Origin: an uncultured bacterium
Lineage (GTDB): Bacteria > Bacillota > Clostridia > Lachnospirales > Lachnospiraceae
DNA length: 64,000 nt
Direction of reading: 5' to 3'
Assembly: GCA_905214955.1 (NCBI GenBank)
Contig: CAJMON010000004.1
Coordinates: 1-64,000 of the forward strand
Positions 8,262 through 16,493 of the stretch are shown here, in pieces; the first letter of the stretch is position 1, and the number at the start of each line of letters is the position of its first letter. Both the position numbers and the translations under genes were made by a program. The notes below the pieces were generated by a model. The model worked only from the letters and a program-made list of their open reading frames with translations. It was not told where the DNA came from and ran no database searches.

Positions 8262-9604
8262 TTCTGATTTACCGCCTCTGCAATAATCTGTGCCATATAA
8301 TCAATCATCTCATCCGTCATGCCTGGATACACCCCTACCCAGAAGGTATTGTTCATAATAAATTCGGTGTTTTCCAGTCCTCCTGCCACCCGGTAGGCAT
8401 CCGTTCCACGAATCTGGTCAAAGCAGGGATGTTTAATCAGGTTTCCGCTGAATAACAGGCGGGTCTGGACATTGTGCTCCTCAATATAGCGGGTCACTTC
8501 GTTTCGTTTTAAACCGCTTTCCGGACGGACGCTGATGAGGAATCCAAACCAGGAGGGACGGCTGCCCTCAGCCGGTTCCGGTAAAATGACTTTATCCTGA
8601 ATGCTCTCCAGTGCTTTGTGCAGTCTGTCCCAGTTGTGTCTGCGCCGCTCAATAAAGCCGGGGAATTTCTTCAGCTGCTCACAGCCGATAGCCGCCTGCA
8701 TATCGGTCACTTTCAGGTTGTAGCCAAAATGACTGTACACATATTTGTGGTCATACCCCTGGGGCAGCTCTCCATACTGGCCGTCAAACCGGTGGCCGCA
8801 GAAATTGTCCCGTCCGGAAGGACATACACAGTCCCGTCCCCAGTCCCGGAAGGATAAAATCAGGCGGTGGAGTTTTCCGTTGTTGGTGTACACGCAGCCG
8901 CCTTCTCCCATAGTCATATGGTGGGGCGGATAAAAGCTGCTGGTTCCAATGTCTCCCCAGGTGCCGGTAAATTTGGTTTCCCCGTCAATGGTATACTGGG
9001 TGCCCAGGGCATCGCAGTTGTCCTCCACCAGCCACAGGTTATGCTTGTCGCAGAAAGCTTTCACTGCGGAAAGGTTGAAAGGATTTCCAAGGGTGTGGGC
9101 AATCATCACGGCCTTGGTCTTTTCTGACAGGGCTTCCTCTAATTTGTTCACATCAATGTTGTACTGTGGCACGGTCACATCTACAAATACCGGCACGGCT
9201 CCATACTGAATAGCAGGAGTGACGGTGGTTGGAAATCCGCAGGCCACGGTGATGATCTCATCACCCGGACGGATCTGGCGCTCTCCCAATTCCGGAGCAG
9301 TCAGGGTCATAAATGCAACCAGGTTTGCAGAAGAGCCGCTGTTTACCAGATGAGCGTACTTCACTCCGATCCATTTTGCAAATTCCCGTTCAAATTCTTC
9401 TGCAAACCGTCCGGTGGTGAGCCAGAAATCCAGTGTGGCATCTGTCAGCGCACACATTTCCTTTTCATCAAACACTCTGGCCGCATAGGTAATCCTCTCT
9501 CCTGCCTGATACGGTTCTTTTTTCTCCTTAAAATCATGGTAATACTCTGCCACCAGCGCTTTGATCTGCTCCCGCGCTTCCTCTTCACTGTTCCACTTTC
9601 CCAT
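8258..9604 (-). CDS. rfbH: CDP-4-keto-6-deoxyglucose 3-dehydrase (E1), [2Fe-2S] and PMP enzyme
   Basis: A 448-residue aminotransferase-fold enzyme that removes the C3 hydroxyl of CDP-4-keto-6-deoxyglucose. Two features separate it from ordinary aminotransferases. The cofactor lysine is replaced by His228 in FYPPHHMTMGEGG, as in the PMP-dependent E1. A cysteine cluster, Cys259, Cys261 and Cys269 (C-x-C-x7-C) plus a likely Cys197, matches the E1 iron-sulfur motif. The normal partner is a ferredoxin-type reductase E3 (AscD/RfbI/YerD), for which no gene is seen in this window, so electrons may come from a general redox protein. It lies 30 bp downstream of rfbF. Confidence 0.95.
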   Translation of the reverse strand: MGKWNSEEEAREQIKALVAEYYHDFKEKKEPYQAGERITYAARVFDEKEMCALTDATLDFWLTTGRFAEEFEREFAKWIGVKYAHLVNSGSSANLVAFMTLTAPELGERQIRPGDEIITVACGFPTTVTPAIQYGAVPVFVDVTVPQYNIDVNKLEEALSEKTKAVMIAHTLGNPFNLSAVKAFCDKHNLWLVEDNCDALGTQYTIDGETKFTGTWGDIGTSSFYPPHHMTMGEGGCVYTNNGKLHRLILSFRDWGRDCVCPSGRDNFCGHRFDGQYGELPQGYDHKYVYSHFGYNLKVTDMQAAIGCEQLKKFPGFIERRRHNWDRLHKALESIQDKVILPEPAEGSRPSWFGFLISVRPESGLKRNEVTRYIEEHNVQTRLLFSGNLIKHPCFDQIRGTDAYRVAGGLENTEFIMNNTFWVGVYPGMTDEMIDYMAQIIAEAVNQK

Positions 9605-9634
9605 TTTCTGCCTCCAGCTGTTTTTCTTCTTTTC

Positions 9635-10414
9635 TCAGTCTTTCCATTTTTTCCAGGGAGCCTGTCCCTTTGCCCACAGACTCTCCAGAACATCCTTTTC
9701 CCGCTTGGTATCCATGCACTGCCAGTACCCTCTGTGGGAATAGGACATCAGCTCTCCCTCTGCCGCCAGACGCTCCAGAGGTTCTTTTTCGAAGACGGTA
9801 TCATCTCCGTCAATATAGTCAAAGATTTCCGGCCCCAGCACCATATACCCTGCATTGATGGGGGTACCGTCTGCCACATTTTTTTCCCGGAAGGAATGGA
9901 CCGCATTGTCTCCGCCGATGTTTAAAATGCCTTTCTGCTGCTGCAGAAGAACCGATGTCAGGGTAGCGATCTTTCCATGGGACTGATGAAAGGCAAGCAG
10001 CTTGGTCATGTCTACATCGCAGACCCCGTCCCCGTAGGTCATCATAAAGGGCTCATTTCCAATATACGGCTGAATCCGCTTGATCCGCCCGCCGGTCATG
10101 GTATGCAGCCCGGTATCCACTACCGTCACCTTCCAGGGCTCGCTGTGCTGATTGTGTACAATCATCTTGTTCCCCTGGGTCAAATCAAAGGTAATATCCG
10201 ATGTATACAGGAAATAATCCGCAAACCATTCCTTGATAATGTGCTGCTTATACCCTGCACAGATCACAAACTCATGAAATCCATAATAAGAATATTCCTT
10301 CATAATATGCCACAAAATCGGCATTCCGCCGATCTCCAGCATGGGCTTTGGACGGTACTCAGACTCCTCAGAAATCCGGGTGCCAAACCCGCCTGCAAGA
10401 ATCACTACTTTCAT
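9635..10414 (-). CDS. rfbF: glucose-1-phosphate cytidylyltransferase
   Basis: A 259-residue nucleotidyltransferase making CDP-glucose from glucose-1-phosphate and CTP, the committed step of CDP-dideoxysugar synthesis. The N-terminal motif KVVILAGGFGTRISEESEYR is the cytidylyltransferase variant of the sugar-nucleotidyltransferase signature, followed by RPKPM. YGDGVCDVDM near residue 130 supplies a metal-binding Asp. Length and motifs match RfbF. The ATG follows GAGGAGAACCCAAT. It is the first complete gene after a 436-bp stretch holding a gene remnant and a promoter candidate, and it starts the rfbF-rfbH-GT2-reductase-gtrA-rfbG series. Confidence 0.95.
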   Translation of the reverse strand: MKVVILAGGFGTRISEESEYRPKPMLEIGGMPILWHIMKEYSYYGFHEFVICAGYKQHIIKEWFADYFLYTSDITFDLTQGNKMIVHNQHSEPWKVTVVDTGLHTMTGGRIKRIQPYIGNEPFMMTYGDGVCDVDMTKLLAFHQSHGKIATLTSVLLQQQKGILNIGGDNAVHSFREKNVADGTPINAGYMVLGPEIFDYIDGDDTVFEKEPLERLAAEGELMSYSHRGYWQCMDTKREKDVLESLWAKGQAPWKKWKD

Positions 10415-10431
10415 ATTGGGTTCTCCTCTTT

Positions 10432-10539
10432 TTATCCTTTTGTTCCGCTAAAGTAAGGTTTTATCGTAAACACAAAATTTATCTGAAAAGCAGTGTGAAC
10501 CGTTGAAAAATGATCCATCAACACTGGCTTACTTTTCAT
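10432..10539 (-). CDS. possible 35-codon leader ORF upstream of rfbF
   Basis: An ATG at 10539 with AAAGGAG ten bases upstream opens a 35-codon frame ending 17 bp before the rfbF start. The product would begin MKSKPVLMDHF and is mildly basic and hydrophobic near the end; I recognise no family. It lies inside a region that otherwise looks like decayed coding sequence, so it may be a chance frame. If translated it could act as a leader peptide for rfbF. Low confidence. Confidence 0.25.
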   Translation of the reverse strand: MKSKPVLMDHFSTVHTAFQINFVFTIKPYFSGTKG

Positions 10540-10562
10540 CGTTCCACCACTCCTTTAATTTT

Positions 10563-10788
10563 TCATAATCCTTCATCATCTGCCTGTTCATCCAGCGCAG
10601 ATGCAGTATGCTGATTAGAAAACACATCATTCAGTTTCACATACTCCAGATCCTGTGGAATGTCTTTTTGTCTTTGAAAATGGTAATCATAGAAACACCT
10701 CCAGACCGGCTTTCTGAAACTGCTCCTTTAAGCAGGATTTTTCCTCTGACTGCAGATAAAACGCACTTGTGCCTTCTCCTGCTCCATT
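10563..10788 (-). pseudogene. frameshifted remnant of an unidentified gene
   Basis: Reading the minus strand from a stop at 10789-10791, one frame gives a coding-like stretch (FYLQSEEKSCLKEQFQKAG...) that ends at a TGA at 10687-10689. A shift of one frame at about 10692 lets it continue as a well-formed acidic tail (DIPQDLEYVKLND...DEQADDEG) ending at a TGA at 10563-10565. There is no start codon at the left end. The simplest reading is the C-terminal about 70 codons of a lost gene with a single-base indel. Family not recognised. The rest of the 10415-10850 gap holds the 35-codon frame and the inverted repeat listed separately. Confidence 0.45.
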
Positions 10789-10814
10789 TTACTACAGATC
10801 ATGAGAAGGCACAA
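10767..10814 (-). promoter_or_regulatory. 12-bp inverted repeat enclosing a sigma-A-like promoter
   Basis: TTGTGCCTTCTC at 10814-10803 (minus) is repeated inverted and exactly at 10778-10767, with 24 bp between. A promoter candidate lies within it: -35 TTGTGC (10809-10814), 17-bp spacer, -10 TAAAAT (10786-10791), reading toward rfbF. The -35 is inside one arm and the likely start site falls in the other arm. The arrangement suits an operator overlapping a promoter, or a stem-loop at the transcript's 5' end. There is no T-run, so it is not a good terminator for the gene ending at 10851. Confidence 0.5.
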
Positions 10815-10850
10815 CAATATTTCTAACACATCTCGCTTTTCAAAATTGCT

Positions 10851-13800
10851 CTACATTCTGGATGATTCCACCGGCTCTTTCATCATTCCTTCATTGATGT
10901 CTGCTGTCACTCCATCCCTGTATTTCGGCATCTTCCATTTCACATTCCATTTCTTTTCGAAATACTCTCTGTTTCTCTTAAAAATTTCCTGGTATTCTTT
11001 TGAGTCCAGCTTTTTAAAAGAAGCATTGTTGACATGATGGATAAAGACATCCTCTACCATATAAAAATGATATCCTGCTTTTTCAATCACTTTCGCATAA
11101 TCATCATCTTCAAACATACCTACCTGATAGTTGTCATCCAGCATTCCGTACTTGTCCATAATTTCTTTTCGAATCATGGTTCCAAACATGGCAATACGAT
11201 CAACATCCGTGTAGGTTTCATTGTTGTGAAGCCCGGTGTAAGAATAAGCAAACTCTTCCATCTCTTGCAGATTTGTATAACGTACACCAATCATTGCTTC
11301 ATTTCCAATGGAGTTTGTCACTGCACCGCACATTCCGCATTCTGAATCATTCTGGAAATGTTTTACGAAGTTTGTCAGCCAGCCTCTGGTCACAACGGTA
11401 TCATTATTTAACAGGACAATGTATTCACCAGCCGCTTCCTGAATTGCCTTATTATTTCCTCCTGCAAAACCGCTGTTCTTATCATTGAAAATCACTTTTA
11501 CATGAGGATTCTTCTGCTCATCCAGCTGTTTTAAATACTCGATTGTTCCGTCCGTTGACTGGTTATCCAGAATCAGCAGTTCATAATTGGCATATGCCGT
11601 TTTTTCCAGAATGCTGGAAATACAATACTTGTTTAATTCCAGATTGTTGTAGGTCAGTACCACAATGCTGACTTTGGGAACCGCTGTCATACATGCTTCA
11701 GCAAACCGCTCATACCGATGCTGCCAGTCGTTTTCCTTTGCAAATGCAATGCCCTCTTCTTTTGACTTCAAGGTATCAGTTCCTTTTAAGCACATTTTGA
11801 TGTATTCCAAGAAAGTTTCATTCTCATTGGACATATACACATACTGGTCACGATATGGCTCCAGCTCCGGAATTTCCGTTGTTACCACTTTCTTTCCTGC
11901 ACTCAGATACTCATAAAACTTCACCGGGTTTGTTGCTTTGATCAAATCGGTAGATGTATCAAAAGGAATCAGACACACATCAAAATAGGCCAGATGTTTC
12001 GGCAATTCCTGATATTTCTTTTCTCCCAGCAGCTTGATATTTTTATGTTTCTCCAGCTGCTCTCTGTACTCTGTGATTTCTCCGATGATCACCACATCGC
12101 AGTCCGGCATCTGGTCTGCCACATAGCAGACTTTCTCCCAGTCAAACCAGTGGGAAACTGCTCCATAATATCCAATTACCGGGCGTTTCTTATGCTCTTC
12201 TTTCAAAGCTGCCGTATAGAAATGATCCACTTCTGTTCCATTACGGACAATGGAAACATTCTTTGAATATTTCACAGCAATGTCATGCAGGAACTGAGAA
12301 CTGGAAACCACTGCATCACTGGTTTTCAGCATATGAATACAGTTATTTTTCAGATCATCGGTAGTCGTGCCAAGGAATCCTGTAAAATCATCCATATAAT
12401 CTGTAACAATCTTAAATCCATAGGCTGTTCGCAGATACTCTGCACCCCATACCCAGTTAGGATAATCCAGAACAACCACCGCATCACGAATAGCATAGGT
12501 CCTTAACAGATCATCCATTTTTTTCTGAAACCAAGGAAGAAAGCCTTTCCATTCCGGAACATAATAAATGGCATTGCATTCATCACTGAAAAAGTCCACT
12601 ACATGCAGATTTTCATTTAATTTTTCTACTTTTTCTTTGTTCACAAAGTTTGCATTGATATAGAAGACACGGTGGCCATTTTCAGAGAATCGTTTTGCAA
12701 ACTGCTGCGGACGCTGGAACCGGAAATCATAATTGATGACAGAAAACATCAGAATATCAGGCTTGTCATACTTCTGTTTTAAACATTCTTTGGCTGTCTT
12801 TTCAAGCACCATCGGAATCTCTGCTTCTACTGCTGTTTTCTCCAGGATGGCTTCTGGCTGTACAGGAGCTGCCACAGGCTGTGAAACTGGCGGTACAACG
12901 TTCACAAATGCCTCCCGGCTTACCGGAACAGCATTTAATAAATTGGCGATGTTTAAAATTACATTATAACCATCATTTCCTGTAAACTCACTCCGCTCTC
13001 TCGTAATGCTTCTTTTGCAAATCCCAACAAATTTCTTCTTTTCTTTCAAAGATCCCAGTAAGAACTGGCGCACAAACCGCATACATGCACACAATACCTT
13101 GTAAGAAGTCTTGGAATTGATCTGATAGCACAGCTTTCGCGCACTAGTAATCGAAGCTTCATTCATACCTGCTTTTCGCAGAATTTCTTCCAGTTCCCTT
13201 TCCAAAGCTGCCTGATTCTGTTTTTCCAGAACAAGTTCATTTTGCAGGCTGCTTAACTCCCCCTGATGAATCTCAATCAGTTTTCCCTCGGATGCTTCTG
13301 CTTCCTGTTTGTACCTTTTTAACTGCTCTTCCCTGTCCTGAATGGTATTTTTATGGGTAATCACCACTTGCTGCAGCTGTCCATGTTCTTTTTTCAAATT
13401 CTGAACCTGTTCTGATACGGTCTGATACTGTTTCGTCATAGACTTCAGCTGCTCTTTCAAATTTTGAACCATTGACTCTTTTTCATCTATCTGCTGCTGA
13501 AACCGTTCTTTCAGATTCCGAATTTCTATCTCTTTTTCATCTAATTTTTTCTGATATTCTTTTTCCTGTTCTTCTGCTTTTTCTTCTGCTTTTCTCTCCA
13601 CTGATTTACAGATTCCATCTGTCACTTCATTTAGCATCTGGAAATAGCTGTCTTTTCCCTGTTCTTTTTTTAATACCATCAGAATCTGCTGATCCGGATA
13701 AAAACTGTTTTCAAATGCTTTCCCATCAACCGTATCCACATACATCAGGCGGAATCCGTTCACTTCCATCGGAATCACGTCTTCGGAAAAATGATATTCA

Positions 13801-14264
13801 TGCTCTGAAATTTTCAGCTGTTCCTTGTATGGAACCATGACAATGATATATTTCTGGGCAACCTGCGTAATATTTTTCAAAATCTTCCATGGATTATTGA
13901 AATGCTCCAGTACATTGGAACAAATCACAACATCGTAAGGCTGTGCATCATCCAGACACTGGAGATTTCCCACCCAGAAATGTTTGTCTGGATACATTTC
14001 TGCTGCCTTTTTAATGGCTTCTTCAGAAAAATCCATGCCATCTACATCTACTCCGAATTTCCGGGTATAAATGGGGACTCCTTCCCCCAGCGCACATCCC
14101 ATGTCACACACAGAATACTCATTGGCTCTGATTTCTTTTACCAGCTCTTCCGGCAGCATCTGGCACAGCAAATCTGCAAAAAAAATCGTCTGCCGATCCC
14201 CTGCGTAATCCAGCCAGTCTGTATCAAATCTGTGATTCCAGTATTCTTTTGAATTAATATTCAT
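10851..14264 (-). CDS. methyltransferase / coiled-coil / GT4 / GT2 fusion protein
   Basis: A 1137-residue multidomain protein. Residues 1-200 are a SAM-dependent methyltransferase (CDMGCALGEG at 53-62, CSNVLEHF near 115). Residues about 220-365 are a charged heptad-rich coiled coil. A hydrophobic/basic patch and a Pro/Ala linker follow (about 385-500). Residues about 502-855 are a GT-B (GT4-like) transferase, with a NPVKFYEYLSAGK donor-site segment, related to the protein at 17627-18712. Residues about 868-1110 are a GT2 domain (VSIVVLTYNN, NNDTVV). Its neighbour upstream is a Wzt with a glycan-binding domain. Methyltransferase plus coiled coil beside such a Wzt recalls WbdD, the chain terminator of E. 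coli O8/O9a, so capping and length control are plausible; this is inference. Confidence 0.85.
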   Translation of the reverse strand: MNINSKEYWNHRFDTDWLDYAGDRQTIFFADLLCQMLPEELVKEIRANEYSVCDMGCALGEGVPIYTRKFGVDVDGMDFSEEAIKKAAEMYPDKHFWVGNLQCLDDAQPYDVVICSNVLEHFNNPWKILKNITQVAQKYIIVMVPYKEQLKISEHEYHFSEDVIPMEVNGFRLMYVDTVDGKAFENSFYPDQQILMVLKKEQGKDSYFQMLNEVTDGICKSVERKAEEKAEEQEKEYQKKLDEKEIEIRNLKERFQQQIDEKESMVQNLKEQLKSMTKQYQTVSEQVQNLKKEHGQLQQVVITHKNTIQDREEQLKRYKQEAEASEGKLIEIHQGELSSLQNELVLEKQNQAALERELEEILRKAGMNEASITSARKLCYQINSKTSYKVLCACMRFVRQFLLGSLKEKKKFVGICKRSITRERSEFTGNDGYNVILNIANLLNAVPVSREAFVNVVPPVSQPVAAPVQPEAILEKTAVEAEIPMVLEKTAKECLKQKYDKPDILMFSVINYDFRFQRPQQFAKRFSENGHRVFYINANFVNKEKVEKLNENLHVVDFFSDECNAIYYVPEWKGFLPWFQKKMDDLLRTYAIRDAVVVLDYPNWVWGAEYLRTAYGFKIVTDYMDDFTGFLGTTTDDLKNNCIHMLKTSDAVVSSSQFLHDIAVKYSKNVSIVRNGTEVDHFYTAALKEEHKKRPVIGYYGAVSHWFDWEKVCYVADQMPDCDVVIIGEITEYREQLEKHKNIKLLGEKKYQELPKHLAYFDVCLIPFDTSTDLIKATNPVKFYEYLSAGKKVVTTEIPELEPYRDQYVYMSNENETFLEYIKMCLKGTDTLKSKEEGIAFAKENDWQHRYERFAEACMTAVPKVSIVVLTYNNLELNKYCISSILEKTAYANYELLILDNQSTDGTIEYLKQLDEQKNPHVKVIFNDKNSGFAGGNNKAIQEAAGEYIVLLNNDTVVTRGWLTNFVKHFQNDSECGMCGAVTNSIGNEAMIGVRYTNLQEMEEFAYSYTGLHNNETYTDVDRIAMFGTMIRKEIMDKYGMLDDNYQVGMFEDDDYAKVIEKAGYHFYMVEDVFIHHVNNASFKKLDSKEYQEIFKRNREYFEKKWNVKWKMPKYRDGVTADINEGMMKEPVESSRM

Positions 14265-14294
14265 ATGATAACTCTCGCCCTTTCACCTTTGCTT

Positions 14295-15671
14295 TTATTC
14301 CGCCGTGATTTTGGCCTTTACATCGTAAACTCCAAAAATCTTTTTATCTGAGAACACTTTAAAATACTGCACGCCCTCAATGTATTCAAAATAGGTCGGA
14401 TTCAGATTTTCCCTGTTTTCCAGTGCAACGACCAGATAATATTCTCCCTTTGCCAGCATGGACTGAAACTCAAACGTCACACACCGTTTTCCTTTTCCCT
14501 GCAGTTTTATTTTCTCATCGTAAGTCGTTTTTACGCAAAGATCTGTTCCTTCTTTGTTCTTGATGGAAATGGCTACAGAAAGAAATTTGTGATCGATTTC
14601 CAGTTCATCATTGTACTCAATTTCTATCTTTAATTTTTCTTCAGGCTCAAAAAAATTCTTTTCCTTTCCATCTTCTCCAAGCATCCGTACGCTTGTCACC
14701 ATACCCACATTGGTTCCCCAGTGTGCAAGACATTTATCAAACCGGCTCTTTTCAGAAACTTTCGGTTTTATCTGTACTTTTTCTAGTATTTCTGCAGACT
14801 TTTCCTCTGCTTCTGTGTTTTCATCCGTTCCCGACTCTGCTTTATCTTCTTGGGAAACTTCTACTTTTTCTTCTGTCTTGTTCTTTTTCAGAAGATCCTC
14901 ATTATACTTTTTGTAGAGCGTAAACTGGGAACTGTCATCCAGATACATAAATTCGGTATACTGAGCTGTAATATAAGTCGGTTCCCCTTCTGCTACAATC
15001 TGCCCATTGTTCATCCAGATACAACGGTCACAGAATGTCCGCATCATGCCCACATCATGGCCCACATAAAGAATGGTAACTCCCTGTTCCTTAAATTCTT
15101 TGAATTTGTTAAAACACTTTGCCTGGAACCGCATATCTCCCACGCTTAAGATTTCATCTACAATCAGTATTTCCGGTTCTACATTGATGGCACACGAAAA
15201 AGCAAGCCTTGCAAACATACCACTTGAATATGTTTTCACAACCTGCTCTACATAATCTCCTATTTCTGCAAAGGCAATGATATCATCAATTTTTTTATCC
15301 ATCTCCGCCTTGGAAAATCCCATCAGCGTTCCATAAAAATAAATATTATCAATGCCTGTATACTCCATATTGAATCCGGTTCCAAGTTCCAGCAGAGAGG
15401 AAATTCTCCCGTCTACTTCCACTTTTCCTTTTGTCGGTTCATAAATTCCGGTGATAATTTTTAAAAGAGTTGACTTTCCAGCCCCGTTACGCCCCATAAT
15501 TCCAAGAATTTCACCCTTTGGGACTTCAAAGCTTACATCTGTTAATGCGTAAAACTCCGTATGGCGCACTTTTCCGGTCAAGCTTAAAGCCTCTTTCATT
15601 TTATCCATAGGAGAATTATACATATTAAAGACTTTTGATACATGTTCCACTCTGATTTTATTTTTTTCCAT
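14295..15671 (-). CDS. ABC exporter ATPase with C-terminal glycan-binding domain (Wzt type)
   Basis: 458 residues. The N-terminal nucleotide-binding domain has Walker A GRNGAGKST at 60-68, signature YSSGMFARLAFS near 148, and Walker B ILIVDEILS near 168. An acidic Glu-rich linker (about 265-305) leads to a beta-rich C-terminal domain of about 145 residues like Wzt_C of E. coli O9a, which recognises the modified non-reducing end of the glycan. It pairs with the permease 17 bp upstream to export a finished polysaccharide on its lipid carrier. The extra domain separates it from the 248-residue ATPase at 41303-42049 and suggests that this exporter checks a cap on its substrate. Confidence 0.9.
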   Translation of the reverse strand: MEKNKIRVEHVSKVFNMYNSPMDKMKEALSLTGKVRHTEFYALTDVSFEVPKGEILGIMGRNGAGKSTLLKIITGIYEPTKGKVEVDGRISSLLELGTGFNMEYTGIDNIYFYGTLMGFSKAEMDKKIDDIIAFAEIGDYVEQVVKTYSSGMFARLAFSCAINVEPEILIVDEILSVGDMRFQAKCFNKFKEFKEQGVTILYVGHDVGMMRTFCDRCIWMNNGQIVAEGEPTYITAQYTEFMYLDDSSQFTLYKKYNEDLLKKNKTEEKVEVSQEDKAESGTDENTEAEEKSAEILEKVQIKPKVSEKSRFDKCLAHWGTNVGMVTSVRMLGEDGKEKNFFEPEEKLKIEIEYNDELEIDHKFLSVAISIKNKEGTDLCVKTTYDEKIKLQGKGKRCVTFEFQSMLAKGEYYLVVALENRENLNPTYFEYIEGVQYFKVFSDKKIFGVYDVKAKITAE

Positions 15672-15688
15672 TTTTTCTGCCTTTATCT

Positions 15689-16492
15689 TTATACTGTATC
15701 CGCAAAATGTGGTTTTAATTTATAATAAATCGTACTGCTTATAAACATCAGAAGAATGACAATGATCCAAAAATAAAATGTCAGCCGGGGAGTTTCCCAG
15801 AACCATTTCCGTCCAATGACAGCATCTCTATATCCTTCAATAATATAATAAAACGGATTTGCCTTAAAAATAGGATGTACCTTTGCTGAAAAGTCCATTA
15901 AATTCCAGGCAATAGGGGTCCCCCACATTCCTATAAGAAGAATGACTGATATAATCTGGTTAAGATCCCTGAAGAAAACCACAACGGAAGATGTCAGCAC
16001 TGTCAATACAAATAAAATTGCAAAATTTGCCGCCATATAATAGGGAATCTGCAATAAGTACAGCGTTGGTTTTATATGAAATCCCCATGCAATCAACAAG
16101 GTAAATACACAGAAAAACAAATGAATATAAAATGCCGATAAAATTTTTACACAGGGCAGAATGCTGACATTAAATTTCACTTTTTTTATCAGATAGTTGT
16201 ATTCAATAAAGCTGTTGCTTGCAGAACTGACTGCTTCCGTTACAAACAGCCATGGAACGATTCCACACATGAACCACACAACATAGGGAGTTCCTTCCAC
16301 ATCACTGCTGTGAAACCCATACTGAAATGCAAACCAGTACACCAGAATCGTCAGCAGGGGCTGGGCAATCGCCCAGACCATGCCGAAATACGTTCCGGAA
16401 AATTTTCTCTGAAAATCTTTTACGGATAAAGACCCCATCAGACGTCTGTCATTCCAGATATCGGATACCAGTCTTTTTGCACTGTTAAACAT
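15689..16492 (-). CDS. ABC-2 type polysaccharide export permease (Wzm/TagG type)
   Basis: A 267-residue membrane protein with six predicted helices, the usual Wzm/TagG size. The N-terminal cytoplasmic RLVSDIWNDRRLM and DFQRKFSGTYFGMVWAIAQPLL segment is characteristic, as is the NPFYYIIEGYRDAVIG stretch near residue 220. I chose ATG 16492, two bases after the wecB stop, because the longer frame from 16606 overlaps wecB by more than 110 bp and reads as a shadow. It forms the transmembrane half of the exporter whose ATPase follows. Confidence 0.92.
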   Translation of the reverse strand: MFNSAKRLVSDIWNDRRLMGSLSVKDFQRKFSGTYFGMVWAIAQPLLTILVYWFAFQYGFHSSDVEGTPYVVWFMCGIVPWLFVTEAVSSASNSFIEYNYLIKKVKFNVSILPCVKILSAFYIHLFFCVFTLLIAWGFHIKPTLYLLQIPYYMAANFAILFVLTVLTSSVVVFFRDLNQIISVILLIGMWGTPIAWNLMDFSAKVHPIFKANPFYYIIEGYRDAVIGRKWFWETPRLTFYFWIIVILLMFISSTIYYKLKPHFADTV

Positions 16493-16493
16493 C

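Noticed and set aside
10767..10814. Invertible (phase-variable) promoter
   Set aside because: Arms of 12 bp are only 24 bp apart, too close for most site-specific inversions, and no recombinase gene is nearby; kept as operator-like.
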